Positions 15,448-23,908 of a DNA stretch of 64,000 nucleotides are shown here, piece by piece. A program made the translations under genes and the position numbers. Below the pieces are notes generated by a model that saw only the letters and a list, made by a program, of their open reading frames with translations, had not been told where the DNA came from and made no database searches. The stretch's first letter is position 1, and each line of letters opens with the position of its first letter. Source of the stretch: Pseudarthrobacter sulfonivorans (GTDB lineage: Bacteria; Actinomycetota; Actinomycetes; Actinomycetales; Micrococcaceae); contig NZ_JANFCZ010000016.1 of NCBI RefSeq assembly GCF_024391045.1, positions 1 to 64,000 of the forward strand, written 5' to 3'.

Positions 15448-18400
15448 CTCCCAGCGCCGCTGCCACAATCTGCTCCAGCTCGGCGGCGGAACCCAGGTCG
15501 TGCGGCCGTACCACCTGGTTGTCCGCCACATAGAAGAACGCAGCCCGGACTTCCTCGACCGGGACCCCTTTCAGCCTTGCCCAGGCGAGACGGTAGGCCG
15601 CGAGCTGGACGGACTTTGCCCGCAGCTGGGACGCGGAGGGCCGGCGGCCGGTCTTCCAGTCCACCAGGTCCCAGCGGCCGTCGGCATCACGGAAGACGGC
15701 GTCGATACGGCCGCGTACCACCACCTCACCGACGCGGGTTTCCACCGGGACTTCCACAAACGCGGGCGACCGGTCACTCCATTCCGAGGCCTTGAACGTC
15801 GCGACCATGGCGTCCAGGTCATAGGCGGCGTCAATATGATCATCCGAACCGGGGGCCTCACCCAGGTCCAGCATTCCGGCAGTGCCGAAGTACTCCTCCA
15901 CCCATGCGTGGAATGCGGTGCCCTTCCGTGCCGACATGCCAGGCTCACGGGGAACGGGACGCCGGAGCCGGCCGACAACCCCGTCGGGATCCTCACCCAG
16001 GTCCACCAGTGTGGACGCGGAGATGTGGCCCGGCAGGTGCACGTCCTGTCCGCCTGCCCGCCTGGACCGGCGTTCCAGCAACAGGGCAGCCTCACGGGCC
16101 CACTCGGCCGCGCTGCCCCGGAGTCTCTGGCGGTTCTCCCCGGCGGAGCCGGAACCGTCACCGGAAGCATCCCCGCCGCCGGCGGCGACCAACGCCGCCC
16201 GGACACGCTCCGCGGCACGGTCCATGGCCAACCGCCTGCCGGCAACCAGTCGTCGTCGTTCGCCTGTACGGGGATCCACCGGACCTTCGAGCGGGTCATA
16301 CGGCCAGGTGGCCAGTTCGGTTTCGGTGGTTAACGGGCTCTTCTCCGGCAGAGAGTCCTCCTCCACCGACAACGGGTGGACCACCGCACCGGCAGTATCG
16401 AGCATCTGTTCTGTGCCGGTGGTGAGTTGCTCCAGCTCAGCCAGGAAGGGCGACATTTCCGCGCGGCCTGCCCGGGATCCGACCCAGGCTGCGCTGGAAA
16501 CCCAGAGGACGTGCTTGGCCCTGGTGTAGGCCACGTATGCCAGGCGCCGTTCTTCACCCTCTCCGTGGACCTGGACTGCCGATTTGAAATCCTTCTCGGC
16601 ATCCAGCCACCCTTTTTGGTCGGGCTGATCGGTGTCCCACTGGGGCAGATCCGACCGGTCCCCGCGCAGCGGCCAGGGCAGTGCGGCCGCACCGCTGCTC
16701 CACCGGGAATCCTTGTTGCTCGGGAAGGCTCCCGCATTCAGCCCCGGGACAAAAACGACATCCCATTCGAGGCCCTTGGACGCGTGGACGGTCAGCAGTT
16801 GGACCGCCTCACGGTTGATGTCCGGCGGCGGTGCCTCCAAACCGTTCTCTTCGGCCGCGGCTGCCTCCAGCCAGGCGAGGAAAGCAAGGATGTCCACCCG
16901 TTGGGAAGTCCGCAGGAATCCCGCTGCCGCGTCCTGGAACGCGTCCAGGTTCCGGCGCGCCTGATGAATGGTGATGCCGGGCCGCGCCGCTACTTCAATG
17001 TCCAGCAGCATGGCGCGTTCCACCTCACCGAGCAGGGTGGTGAGGTCGTCGCCGAGGTATCCGCGCAACTGCCGGAGCTCTGCAGAGAGCCTGCCGAGCC
17101 GTTCACGTGCCGCACCTGTGAGTGCCCGGCCATGGGCGGAGACCCAGTCTTCGCGCGGCAGCCAGTCCAGCGCTTCGACGAGACTGGAACCGTCAGTCAG
17201 GTCGCTTTCAATGACGGCCTCGGCCTGAGTCTCCCCGGCGTCGGCCGATACAGCATCCGCATCCGCAAATGGTGCCCCGGCCCGGTGTCCGCGGCGGCGC
17301 GCGAGCTGGCTGGACCAGTCGCGGAAGGCCATCAGGTCCGCCGGGCCGATCCGCCACCGCGCCCCGGCGAGGAGGCGCATCAATGAGTCCGAACGCCCCG
17401 GATCGGCCAACACCCGCAGGGTTGCCACGAGGTCCACGATCTCCGGGGTGTCAAGCAGCCCGCCGAGCCCCACGATTTCGTACGGAATCCCGCGCGACTC
17501 GAACTCGCGGCGGATGGTCTCCATCTGGGCCCGGCGGCGGCAGAGCACCGCCAGCGCCGGCGGCACCGGCGTGCCGTCGGCTTCAATTTCGAAGTCCGTG
17601 ACCCGGTACTTCTGGATGTCGGCGGCCAAAGCCGAGGCTTCCTCGACGTCAGTCCCAAAGCGGCCCAACACCACCTGGCCTTGCACGGCAAAGGGGCTGG
17701 GCTGCAGCGGAGGCACCGCCGCCGCGTCCGGGGTGGTGCCGGCCGGAGCCTTGTGCGCCTCGGCCCGGCCGAGGGCCTCGGACATGATGTTGGCCGCGGA
17801 CAGAATGGCCCGGCCGTTGCGCCAGGCGGTGGTGAGATAGGACGTGGGCGCCGGCTGGTACGTTGCCGGGCCGTCGCCGATGTTGTCTCCACCGCGATCG
17901 GAATCTTGCTCCGCATCGCGGTCCAAGCGGACCGGGAATTCGCGGACAAAGTGGAACAGCTGTCCTGCGGAGGCGCCCCGGAATCCGTAGATGGACTGGT
18001 TGGGATCTCCCACCGCCGTGACCGCGTGTCCCTCACCGAAGAGCCGGGAAAAGAGCACCAGCTGGGCGTAGGACGTGTCCTGGAACTCGTCCAGGAGCAC
18101 CACCTTATAGCGCTGGCGTTCCAGTTCCGCGGCCAGCGGCACCTCCCGGGACACGCGGGCAGCGAGCGCCACGAGGTCGCCGAAGTCCAGCGCCCCCCGT
18201 GCCCGCTTGGCGTCCGTGTACCGGCCAACCATATCGGCGACGCTGGCCCGTGTGCGCAACATGGCAGCGAGGTCGGCCGCGGCCTGCGGGGCGTTTTTCG
18301 CGACACCGGCAAGGTAAGGGAGCGCCTCGAATTCGCCCAGCCGCGCCATCAGCCAGGCTTCGACGTCGGCCGGCTCCTGCAGGTGCTCGGCGCACTCCCC

Positions 18401-18967
18401 CGCCAGTTGGATGACCGCCTTGATAAGCGTGGACTTGGCGGCCTTGAAGTGGCGATAGTCGCCGTCGAATGCTTCCACCACTTCACTGGCCAGTTGAAAG
18501 GCCTGGGCACCGCCGAGCAGCACCACGTCCCGTTCCACCCCGAGCCGCAGCCCGTAATCGGAGACGATTCCGCTCGCGAAGGAATGATACGTGGACACTT
18601 TGGGTTCAAGGGCGTCGCTGCTGAGCAGGCCTTCCGGGAACACGGCATGCCCGGTGTCCTGCGCCGCGATCCGCTGCAAAGCGGCCAGCTTGGCCCGGAT
18701 CCTGGTGGCCAGCTCGCCAGCAGCCTTCCTGGTGAACGTGACACCAAGGACTTCCTCGGGCCTGACCCACCCGTTGGCGACAAGCCAGACCACGCGGTCG
18801 GCCATGGTGGCGGTCTTGCCGGAACCTGCACCGGCAATCACCAGCCGGGGGGCCAGAGGGGACGAGATAATGGGCGACTGTTCCGGCGTGGGGGTGTTCT
18901 TTTCGCCCAGGAGCGCGGACAGCTGTTCCGGGGTGAAGAGGGGCTCGGGAGATCGCTGCCGGCTCAT
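15434..18967 (-). CDS. adnB: AdnB-type helicase-nuclease subunit
   Basis: A 1177-residue UvrD/Rep-type motor fused to a RecB-family nuclease. Walker A AGAGSGKT is at about 45-52, VVLLDEFQDTSYAQLVLFS is motif II and AVGDPNQSIYGFRGA motif III. The nuclease near the C-terminus shows RGRIDAVF, then DLVDWKTG and a Q...AAYRLAW helix. AdnAB resects DNA double-strand breaks in mycobacteria and relatives, doing the job of RecBCD or AddAB. The ATG start overlaps the adnA stop in ATGA, so the subunits are translationally coupled. Confidence 0.92.
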   Translation of the reverse strand: MSRQRSPEPLFTPEQLSALLGEKNTPTPEQSPIISSPLAPRLVIAGAGSGKTATMADRVVWLVANGWVRPEEVLGVTFTRKAAGELATRIRAKLAALQRIAAQDTGHAVFPEGLLSSDALEPKVSTYHSFASGIVSDYGLRLGVERDVVLLGGAQAFQLASEVVEAFDGDYRHFKAAKSTLIKAVIQLAGECAEHLQEPADVEAWLMARLGEFEALPYLAGVAKNAPQAAADLAAMLRTRASVADMVGRYTDAKRARGALDFGDLVALAARVSREVPLAAELERQRYKVVLLDEFQDTSYAQLVLFSRLFGEGHAVTAVGDPNQSIYGFRGASAGQLFHFVREFPVRLDRDAEQDSDRGGDNIGDGPATYQPAPTSYLTTAWRNGRAILSAANIMSEALGRAEAHKAPAGTTPDAAAVPPLQPSPFAVQGQVVLGRFGTDVEEASALAADIQKYRVTDFEIEADGTPVPPALAVLCRRRAQMETIRREFESRGIPYEIVGLGGLLDTPEIVDLVATLRVLADPGRSDSLMRLLAGARWRIGPADLMAFRDWSSQLARRRGHRAGAPFADADAVSADAGETQAEAVIESDLTDGSSLVEALDWLPREDWVSAHGRALTGAARERLGRLSAELRQLRGYLGDDLTTLLGEVERAMLLDIEVAARPGITIHQARRNLDAFQDAAAGFLRTSQRVDILAFLAWLEAAAAEENGLEAPPPDINREAVQLLTVHASKGLEWDVVFVPGLNAGAFPSNKDSRWSSGAAALPWPLRGDRSDLPQWDTDQPDQKGWLDAEKDFKSAVQVHGEGEERRLAYVAYTRAKHVLWVSSAAWVGSRAGRAEMSPFLAELEQLTTGTEQMLDTAGAVVHPLSVEEDSLPEKSPLTTETELATWPYDPLEGPVDPRTGERRRLVAGRRLAMDRAAERVRAALVAAGGGDASGDGSGSAGENRQRLRGSAAEWAREAALLLERRSRRAGGQDVHLPGHISASTLVDLGEDPDGVVGRLRRPVPREPGMSARKGTAFHAWVEEYFGTAGMLDLGEAPGSDDHIDAAYDLDAMVATFKASEWSDRSPAFVEVPVETRVGEVVVRGRIDAVFRDADGRWDLVDWKTGRRPSASQLRAKSVQLAAYRLAWARLKGVPVEEVRAAFFYVADNQVVRPHDLGSAAELEQIVAAALGASAS

Positions 18968-21900
18968 TCGGTGACCTGCTTTCCGCGGACGCAGAGCGGA
19001 CAGACTTCCGGGAGCCGGCAGCCGTGCCCGCCGTGGCTGCCCTTCGACGGATCATGCCTTGCTTCGAAGCTGTTCCCGGACATCAGTACGGCCGCCTCAG
19101 AAACCATGTCCAACGCCCAGTTCTCCTGCGGATCCAGCGGTTCCTGCTGCTGAATTCCGGGGCTCTTGGTGGTGGTGCCCAACTGGGCCAGCACCGCCCC
19201 GCCCGGAACGGCTGCTCCCGAATCGGGGGGACCGGCCATACCCGGTGCGGCCGCGAAACCGCCGGCAAGAATGGCTGCCTGGTAGGCCCCCAGCTGTGGA
19301 TGGCGGGACACCTCTGCTTTGCCGGGTTGCCGCTTTCCGGTCTTAAGGTCCACAACCACCAGCCTTCCCTCATTGTCGACCTCCAGGCGGTCCACTTGGC
19401 CGCGGAGGACCGCGGCCCGCGACCCGCTGATACCTGCCTGTGGGTCGGGGCCGGCCGGGTCCGGGCCGGCAGTCTCGGGGCCGCCGGCGAGGCTGTGGCC
19501 ATCCCCGCTGTCCGACTGGAGCGGCGGAAGGTCCGGCAGCCGAACCTCGAAGTCCTGTTCGACGCCCAAGAGGCTCCGGCCCTCGCTGCGCATGACCAGA
19601 ACGTACTGGGCGAGCTTGCGGACCATGGTTTCTGCCCTCTGGAAGTCGAGTTTGCCCTCCCAGTTGTCCTTCATGCCCAGCGTGGGCCACCGGCGCAACA
19701 GTTCTTCGACGTACTGCCCTCCGGACGCCTCCGGCATGTCCTGCGCGATCGCGTGGACCAGGGTTCCCAGGCTACGGGCGAAATCGGTGGCGGCTTCGCC
19801 TCCGGCGGCCTGCACAAACCAGTCGAGCGGGGACTTCTGCACCGACTCGACCTTCGACGGCGAGACGTATACCGTCCCGCCGGGCGGGACCACCGGCTCC
19901 GACGTGCTCAGCGGCAACAAACCCCACCAGCTGTCCGGGTGGGCGCCGGGCACGGGCGGTTCCGCGGTTGCCAGTCCGGCGAGGACCCTGGCAGCCTCCG
20001 CGGCCTCCGGCTCAAACCTTCCTTCCAGCTGGGCATACTGGCGCAACTCGGCAACCAATGCCCTTAGCGTCATGGGCCGCTCCACCTGCGTGAATCCCCT
20101 GCCCTCCCGGCCCGGTTCGAGGGGCGCCACGTAGTCCAGGAAGGACGAGGGCTGATCGTCCTCAGAGGAGACCGCCGTGCAGATCAGGAGCTGCCCGGCC
20201 CGCGAAACCGCGGTGGAAAAGCTCCTCAGTTCGTCGTAGCGGATTTCCCGCAGCCGGCTCAGCGGATCCAACTGCAGGGCGTAACTGACCCCGTGTTCCA
20301 CTGCGTCAGCGAACAGGCTGCTGCCCAGCAGCTCGCCGCGAAGCCTGGTGTTGGGCCAGACGCCCTCCTGCAGCCCCGCCACGATGACCACCGGCCATTG
20401 GCGTCCCGCCGCACTGGCAGGGGTCATCAGTTCGACGGCGTCGTCCACTTGTGCCCGTGCGGCGAGCGTGTCCATGGGCAGCTCTTGGTTCAGCAGGTAT
20501 TCGAGGAACTGCTCGGGGCCGGCGCCGGGCATCTGGTCCACATAGCGCTCTGCTGTGTGGAACAGGGCCATCATGGCGTCCAGGTCGCGGTCTGCCCGTG
20601 CGCCGTGGGAGCCGCCGGACAGGGCGGATTCCGTCCAGGAGTTGGCCAGCCCGGTGGAGTGCCAAAGAGCCCAGAGGACAGACTCGGCATTGGCTCCGGG
20701 ACGGGATGCAGCGGTTTGCCCCGCCTGGATCATGCGGGCCGTCCGGCGCGCGGACCTGCCCTCCACACCCAGGGTCAGCAGCGCCCCCGGTTCCAGCAGG
20801 GCCTCGACCAGCAGGGCGTCACTGGTCCGCCCGCCGCCGCCCTGCAGTTCCTCGCGCCGGAGGGATTGCCGGAGCCGGCGCAGTTCGATCGAGGTGGCGC
20901 CCCCGATCCGGGAGGTCAGCAGCGCGACCGCCGCTTCCGGAGTCAGCAGGGAGGGGTCCAGTGCGATGGCATAGGCGTCGAGCAGCGGGCGCACCGCCAC
21001 TTCGTCGCGTACCGCGGACTCGGCCACCGGCACGCGGACCGGGATACCCTGCCCCGACAGGTACCGCTGCAGCTCGCTGAGCTGGCCGCCGTTTCGCACG
21101 ATCACGGCAACCTCGGCGAGGTCCCGGCCATGGTTAACGTGCTGGTCCAGGATGCGCTGGGCGACATAGCGCAGCTCGTGCACGGGGGACGGGACGAGGT
21201 GCGCTTCCACTGTTCCCGTGGGCGCTCCGTGGGAGTCGTCGACGGCAGTCCCTGCGCCCGCAGAGACTGCCGCGGGTGCGGGCTGCTCAAGCCGCCGGGC
21301 CAGCTGCCCTCCGGCGCGTTGTGAGATCCGGGCGGCTACGCCGAGCCACGCCTGGGCGATGGCGGGCGCGTGCCGGTGGGTGTGCCACAACGGGCGCTCG
21401 AGGACGCCGGACCCGGCTGCCAGCAGCCGCGGAAGGTCGGCCACAAGATCCGGCCTGGCCCCGCGGAAGCCCTGCACCACAGTGTCCGGGGAGAAGGCGA
21501 CGTAGCAGTCCTTTCCCGCGGCAATGTCCGCAAGCAGTTCGTAGACGGCGGGGTTCGCTTCCTGGACGTCGTCCACCAGCACCAACTGCAGCCTTTCGCG
21601 TTCAGCGGCGAGGAAGCCGGGCTCGTCCTGGAAGATCTGCCGTGCGGTGGTGATGATGCCGGCGGGGTCGAACGCCTCGGGCATGCGCAGGTCCAGGACA
21701 TCCCGGTACTCGGAGTATAGGGATGCGGCCGCGACCCAGTCCGGCCGGCCGCATTGGCGCCCGAGGTCCGCGAGGTCGGCTGCTGTGCGGCCGGATTCGA
21801 TGATGCGGTCAAAAAGCAGGCGGACCTCGTGCCGGAAACCGCGGGTCTCCAGGGCGGCCTCCAGGTCCGGCGGCCAGGGCAGGTCCAGCCCGGGCAGTCG

Positions 21901-22413
21901 GTGGCCCTCCAGCAGTTCCCGGATGATCAGGTCCTGTTCCGGGCCGGACAGGAGCCTCGGTGCCCGCGGGAGCGGAAGGATTCCTTCGGCTTTCGCCCGG
22001 CGGATCAGGTCAAAAGCATAGGAAGCCCAGGTCCGTGCGGGTGTGGTGCTCAGGCTGCGGTCCAGCCGTGCGGTAAACCGGTCCCGGAGCGAGTCTGCCG
22101 CCAGGCGTCCCGGGGCCAGGATCAGGATCCTTTCCGGATCCACGCCGTCCTGCAGCGCACGGCGGACGGCAGCTTCGATCAGGACCGTGGATTTGCCGGT
22201 TCCCGGGGCGCCGGGCACCAGCACGGGTCCGGAGCCATGCGGCACCTCCACTGCCTCCCGCTGGTCCGTCGAAAGCACGGGAACTTCCGCGTGGACCTGG
22301 CGCGGCGGGAGCAGCCTGAGGCCCGTTCCGCCGGATTCTCCATATGCGGAAGCCGGGCTGTCCGCTGCACCGGAGTGCTCGGCGGGATCAAGATCGGGAA
22401 TTGTTAGGGTCAC
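18964..22413 (-). CDS. adnA: AdnA-type helicase-nuclease subunit
   Basis: The 1149-residue partner of AdnB. Walker A GAPGTGKST is at 68-76, LVLVDDVQEANPAVYELL is the motif II region, and the C-terminal RecB-type nuclease shows RGQVDRLEV and VVVDLKTGKRQ followed by HPQLGAYQ. The end has three cysteines spaced CX5CX2C (GCRLPEVCPLC); related nucleases hold an iron-sulfur cluster here with a different spacing, and I cannot identify a fourth ligand. The GTG start overlaps the stop of the alkyltransferase-like gene (GTGA). A PafBC-type promoter ends six bases before it, so adnAB can be induced apart from the upstream gene. Confidence 0.9.
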   Translation of the reverse strand: MTLTIPDLDPAEHSGAADSPASAYGESGGTGLRLLPPRQVHAEVPVLSTDQREAVEVPHGSGPVLVPGAPGTGKSTVLIEAAVRRALQDGVDPERILILAPGRLAADSLRDRFTARLDRSLSTTPARTWASYAFDLIRRAKAEGILPLPRAPRLLSGPEQDLIIRELLEGHRLPGLDLPWPPDLEAALETRGFRHEVRLLFDRIIESGRTAADLADLGRQCGRPDWVAAASLYSEYRDVLDLRMPEAFDPAGIITTARQIFQDEPGFLAAERERLQLVLVDDVQEANPAVYELLADIAAGKDCYVAFSPDTVVQGFRGARPDLVADLPRLLAAGSGVLERPLWHTHRHAPAIAQAWLGVAARISQRAGGQLARRLEQPAPAAVSAGAGTAVDDSHGAPTGTVEAHLVPSPVHELRYVAQRILDQHVNHGRDLAEVAVIVRNGGQLSELQRYLSGQGIPVRVPVAESAVRDEVAVRPLLDAYAIALDPSLLTPEAAVALLTSRIGGATSIELRRLRQSLRREELQGGGGRTSDALLVEALLEPGALLTLGVEGRSARRTARMIQAGQTAASRPGANAESVLWALWHSTGLANSWTESALSGGSHGARADRDLDAMMALFHTAERYVDQMPGAGPEQFLEYLLNQELPMDTLAARAQVDDAVELMTPASAAGRQWPVVIVAGLQEGVWPNTRLRGELLGSSLFADAVEHGVSYALQLDPLSRLREIRYDELRSFSTAVSRAGQLLICTAVSSEDDQPSSFLDYVAPLEPGREGRGFTQVERPMTLRALVAELRQYAQLEGRFEPEAAEAARVLAGLATAEPPVPGAHPDSWWGLLPLSTSEPVVPPGGTVYVSPSKVESVQKSPLDWFVQAAGGEAATDFARSLGTLVHAIAQDMPEASGGQYVEELLRRWPTLGMKDNWEGKLDFQRAETMVRKLAQYVLVMRSEGRSLLGVEQDFEVRLPDLPPLQSDSGDGHSLAGGPETAGPDPAGPDPQAGISGSRAAVLRGQVDRLEVDNEGRLVVVDLKTGKRQPGKAEVSRHPQLGAYQAAILAGGFAAAPGMAGPPDSGAAVPGGAVLAQLGTTTKSPGIQQQEPLDPQENWALDMVSEAAVLMSGNSFEARHDPSKGSHGGHGCRLPEVCPLCVRGKQVTE

Positions 22414-22826
22414 ACAGACATTCCATCATCAGCCACTGACAATCTGTGCAGCCGCAGCTCGAGGCGCTCGGCGATCACGTCGATCCGGTCGAAATCGTCC
22501 TCGCCCGGTGACCAGCGTGCTGCGGTCAGGTCAACACGCCAGCGGCCTTCGCCGGTGCGGAGAAATTCCTCTGGACGGCCAAGCAGCGGAGTCCCCTCCT
22601 GGAGGTATTGCCGGAGGGCTTCGGTTTCGTGGCCGTCGGGACCGTGCCCGCTGGATTTGAGGATGCGCCACCAGGGGACGGAACTGCCGTAGTGGCTCAT
22701 GACCCGGCCAACCTGCCGGGGACCGCCGGAGCCCAGGAGTTCGGCAACGTCACCGTAGGCCAGAGCCGTGCCGGGTGGAACCAGCTCAACTACGGCCAGC
22801 ACCGCCTCAACGTACTCAATCCGCAT
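22410..22826 (-). CDS. Alkyltransferase-like protein (MGMT fold, no catalytic Cys)
   Basis: The 138-residue protein has the DNA-binding domain of O6-alkylguanine transferases: PPGTALAYGDVAELLG, GGPRQVGRVM, and SSVPWWRIL (Pro51-Trp52-Trp53-Arg54) where an active alkyltransferase has PCHR. With Trp in place of the acceptor Cys it should bind O6-alkylguanine without repairing it; studied ATL proteins pass such lesions to nucleotide excision repair. The ATG start is preceded by TAGTCT with six bases between. It is the first gene of an ATL-adnA-adnB set with 4-base overlaps. Confidence 0.88.
   Translation of the reverse strand: MRIEYVEAVLAVVELVPPGTALAYGDVAELLGSGGPRQVGRVMSHYGSSVPWWRILKSSGHGPDGHETEALRQYLQEGTPLLGRPEEFLRTGEGRWRVDLTAARWSPGEDDFDRIDVIAERLELRLHRLSVADDGMSV
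22420..22442 (-). promoter_or_regulatory. PafBC-type (RecA-NDp) promoter of adnAB inside the ATL gene
   Basis: On the minus strand TTGTCAGTG (22442-22434, full match), eight bases, TGGAAT (22425-22420), six bases and GTG 22413. Spacing equals the published consensus TTGTCRGTG-N8-TANNNT. The -10 box has G for the A at its second base. The whole element lies in the last 11 codons of the upstream gene. Confidence 0.65.
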
Positions 22827-22832
22827 GGATCC

Positions 22833-22838
22833 AGACTA
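22833..22838 (-). promoter_or_regulatory. Candidate leaderless -10 box of the ATL gene
   Basis: TAGTCT on the minus strand, six bases before ATG 22826. No TTGTCRGTG element is upstream of it. It is back to back with the exonuclease promoter, with 39 bases between the two -10 boxes. Confidence 0.5.
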
Positions 22839-22860
22839 GCCGCAGTGGCGTTGCCGGATC

Positions 22861-22883
22861 CTGTCGGTGCCTGCCGGTAGCGT
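22861..22883 (+). promoter_or_regulatory. PafBC-type (RecA-NDp) promoter of the DnaQ-like exonuclease
   Basis: CTGTCGGTG (22861-22869), eight bases, TAGCGT (22878-22883), then six bases and ATG 22890. It matches TTGTCRGTG-N8-TANNNT except for the first base, at exact spacing. The start codon would lie at the 5' end of the mRNA. Confidence 0.7.
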
Positions 22884-22889
22884 TGTACC

Positions 22890-23600
22890 ATGACCACCTG
22901 GAACACCCTCCCCCGCGCCGCCTTCGACCTCGAAACCACTGGCCGCAACTCACGTGCGGCCCGCATCGTCACGGCTTCGGTCACGGTGGTGGACCACAAG
23001 GGGGACGTGATCAAGGAGCACGAGTGGCTGGCAGACCCGGGCGTGGAGATACCCGCCGAGGCGAGTGAGGTCCACGGCATTACCACGGAGAAGGCACGCA
23101 GCGAGGGCCGCCCCGCGCACGAGGTCACCGGCGAACTCGCCACCGTTCTGCAGGAACTGTTCGACGCCGGCGTCCCCGTCATTGCCTTTAACGCCAGTTA
23201 CGATTTCACCGTCCTGGCCGCGGAATCCGCCCGCTACGGCGTGCGGCAGCTCACCCGGTTCCCGGTCCTGGACCCGTACATTATGAACAAGCAGGTTGAC
23301 CGCTACCGCAAGGGCAAACGCACGCTCACCGCGCTTTGCGAGGAGTACGGAATCAACCTGGACAACGCCCACACCTCGGCTGCGGACGCCCTGGCCACGC
23401 TTCGGATGCTGGACGCCATGGCCATCAAGTTCCCCAAGCTGAAGATGCCGGCCAGCCAGCTTCACGAACTCCAGAAGGACTGGGCCGTGAGCCAGGCAGC
23501 CGACTTCCAGAATTACTTGCGCAAAACCAAGCCCACCGCCGTCATCGAAGGTGAATGGCCCGTCCTGCCGCCGGAGGACGCCAGCCGCGGCGACTTCTAG
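22890..23600 (+). CDS. DnaQ-like DEDDh 3'-5' exonuclease
   Basis: The 236-residue protein carries all DEDDh residues: Asp13 and Glu15 in FDLETTG, Asp105 in NASYDF, His161 and Asp166 in HTSAADAL. Its single exonuclease domain is followed by a helical C-terminus, with no polymerase or BRCT domain. Relatives include the polymerase III epsilon subunit and free-standing proofreading or RNA-processing exonucleases, so substrate is not settled. A strong PafBC-type promoter directly before the start suggests a role in DNA-damage response. It is divergent from the ATL-adnAB genes. Confidence 0.88.
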   Translation: MTTWNTLPRAAFDLETTGRNSRAARIVTASVTVVDHKGDVIKEHEWLADPGVEIPAEASEVHGITTEKARSEGRPAHEVTGELATVLQELFDAGVPVIAFNASYDFTVLAAESARYGVRQLTRFPVLDPYIMNKQVDRYRKGKRTLTALCEEYGINLDNAHTSAADALATLRMLDAMAIKFPKLKMPASQLHELQKDWAVSQAADFQNYLRKTKPTAVIEGEWPVLPPEDASRGDF

Positions 23601-23908
23601 CGAGACCTAACTCACTTTCCCCCGGGGGCCGCTGAGCAGCCGCCCCCGAATTTCCTGATTCGGCACCGTCAACAACTACCGTTCACCGAACGTTAAGCCA
23701 ATGCGAAGAGCCGCCGGAAATTCGGCATATTACGCATAATTCCATGCCATTGTTCGAGGGAATTGTCGGAAGGCCGGTAATGAGATGATTAAGTTCTGCG
23801 GTAAACCCGTCCCGGCCGGCCGGCAGTCTGGGAGCAAGGCTCCAGACGCCCCCCGCGCAGCCATTTCGGCCCGGTTGAACTTATGACTCAGATGAAAGTG
23901 ACTAGCTC
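23601..23908 (+). other. 308-bp leader of the amino-acid ABC operon
   Basis: No gene is apparent. The first 50 bases hold a GC-rich near-palindrome (GGGGGC against GCCCCC, 23624-23647). The middle is unusually AT-rich for this genome (GCATATTACGCATAATTCC near 23725). TTGTCG at 23763-23768 and TGATTA at 23786-23791 could be a weak promoter. A bulged hairpin with loop AAG (about 23826-23847) lies in the presumed 5' UTR. No known riboswitch class is recognisable. Confidence 0.4.

Noticed and set aside
23763..23791. TTGTCGG as a fourth PafBC-type promoter before the amino-acid ABC operon
   Set aside because: The element continues AA instead of TG and no TANNNT lies eight bases downstream; the start codon is over 100 bases away.
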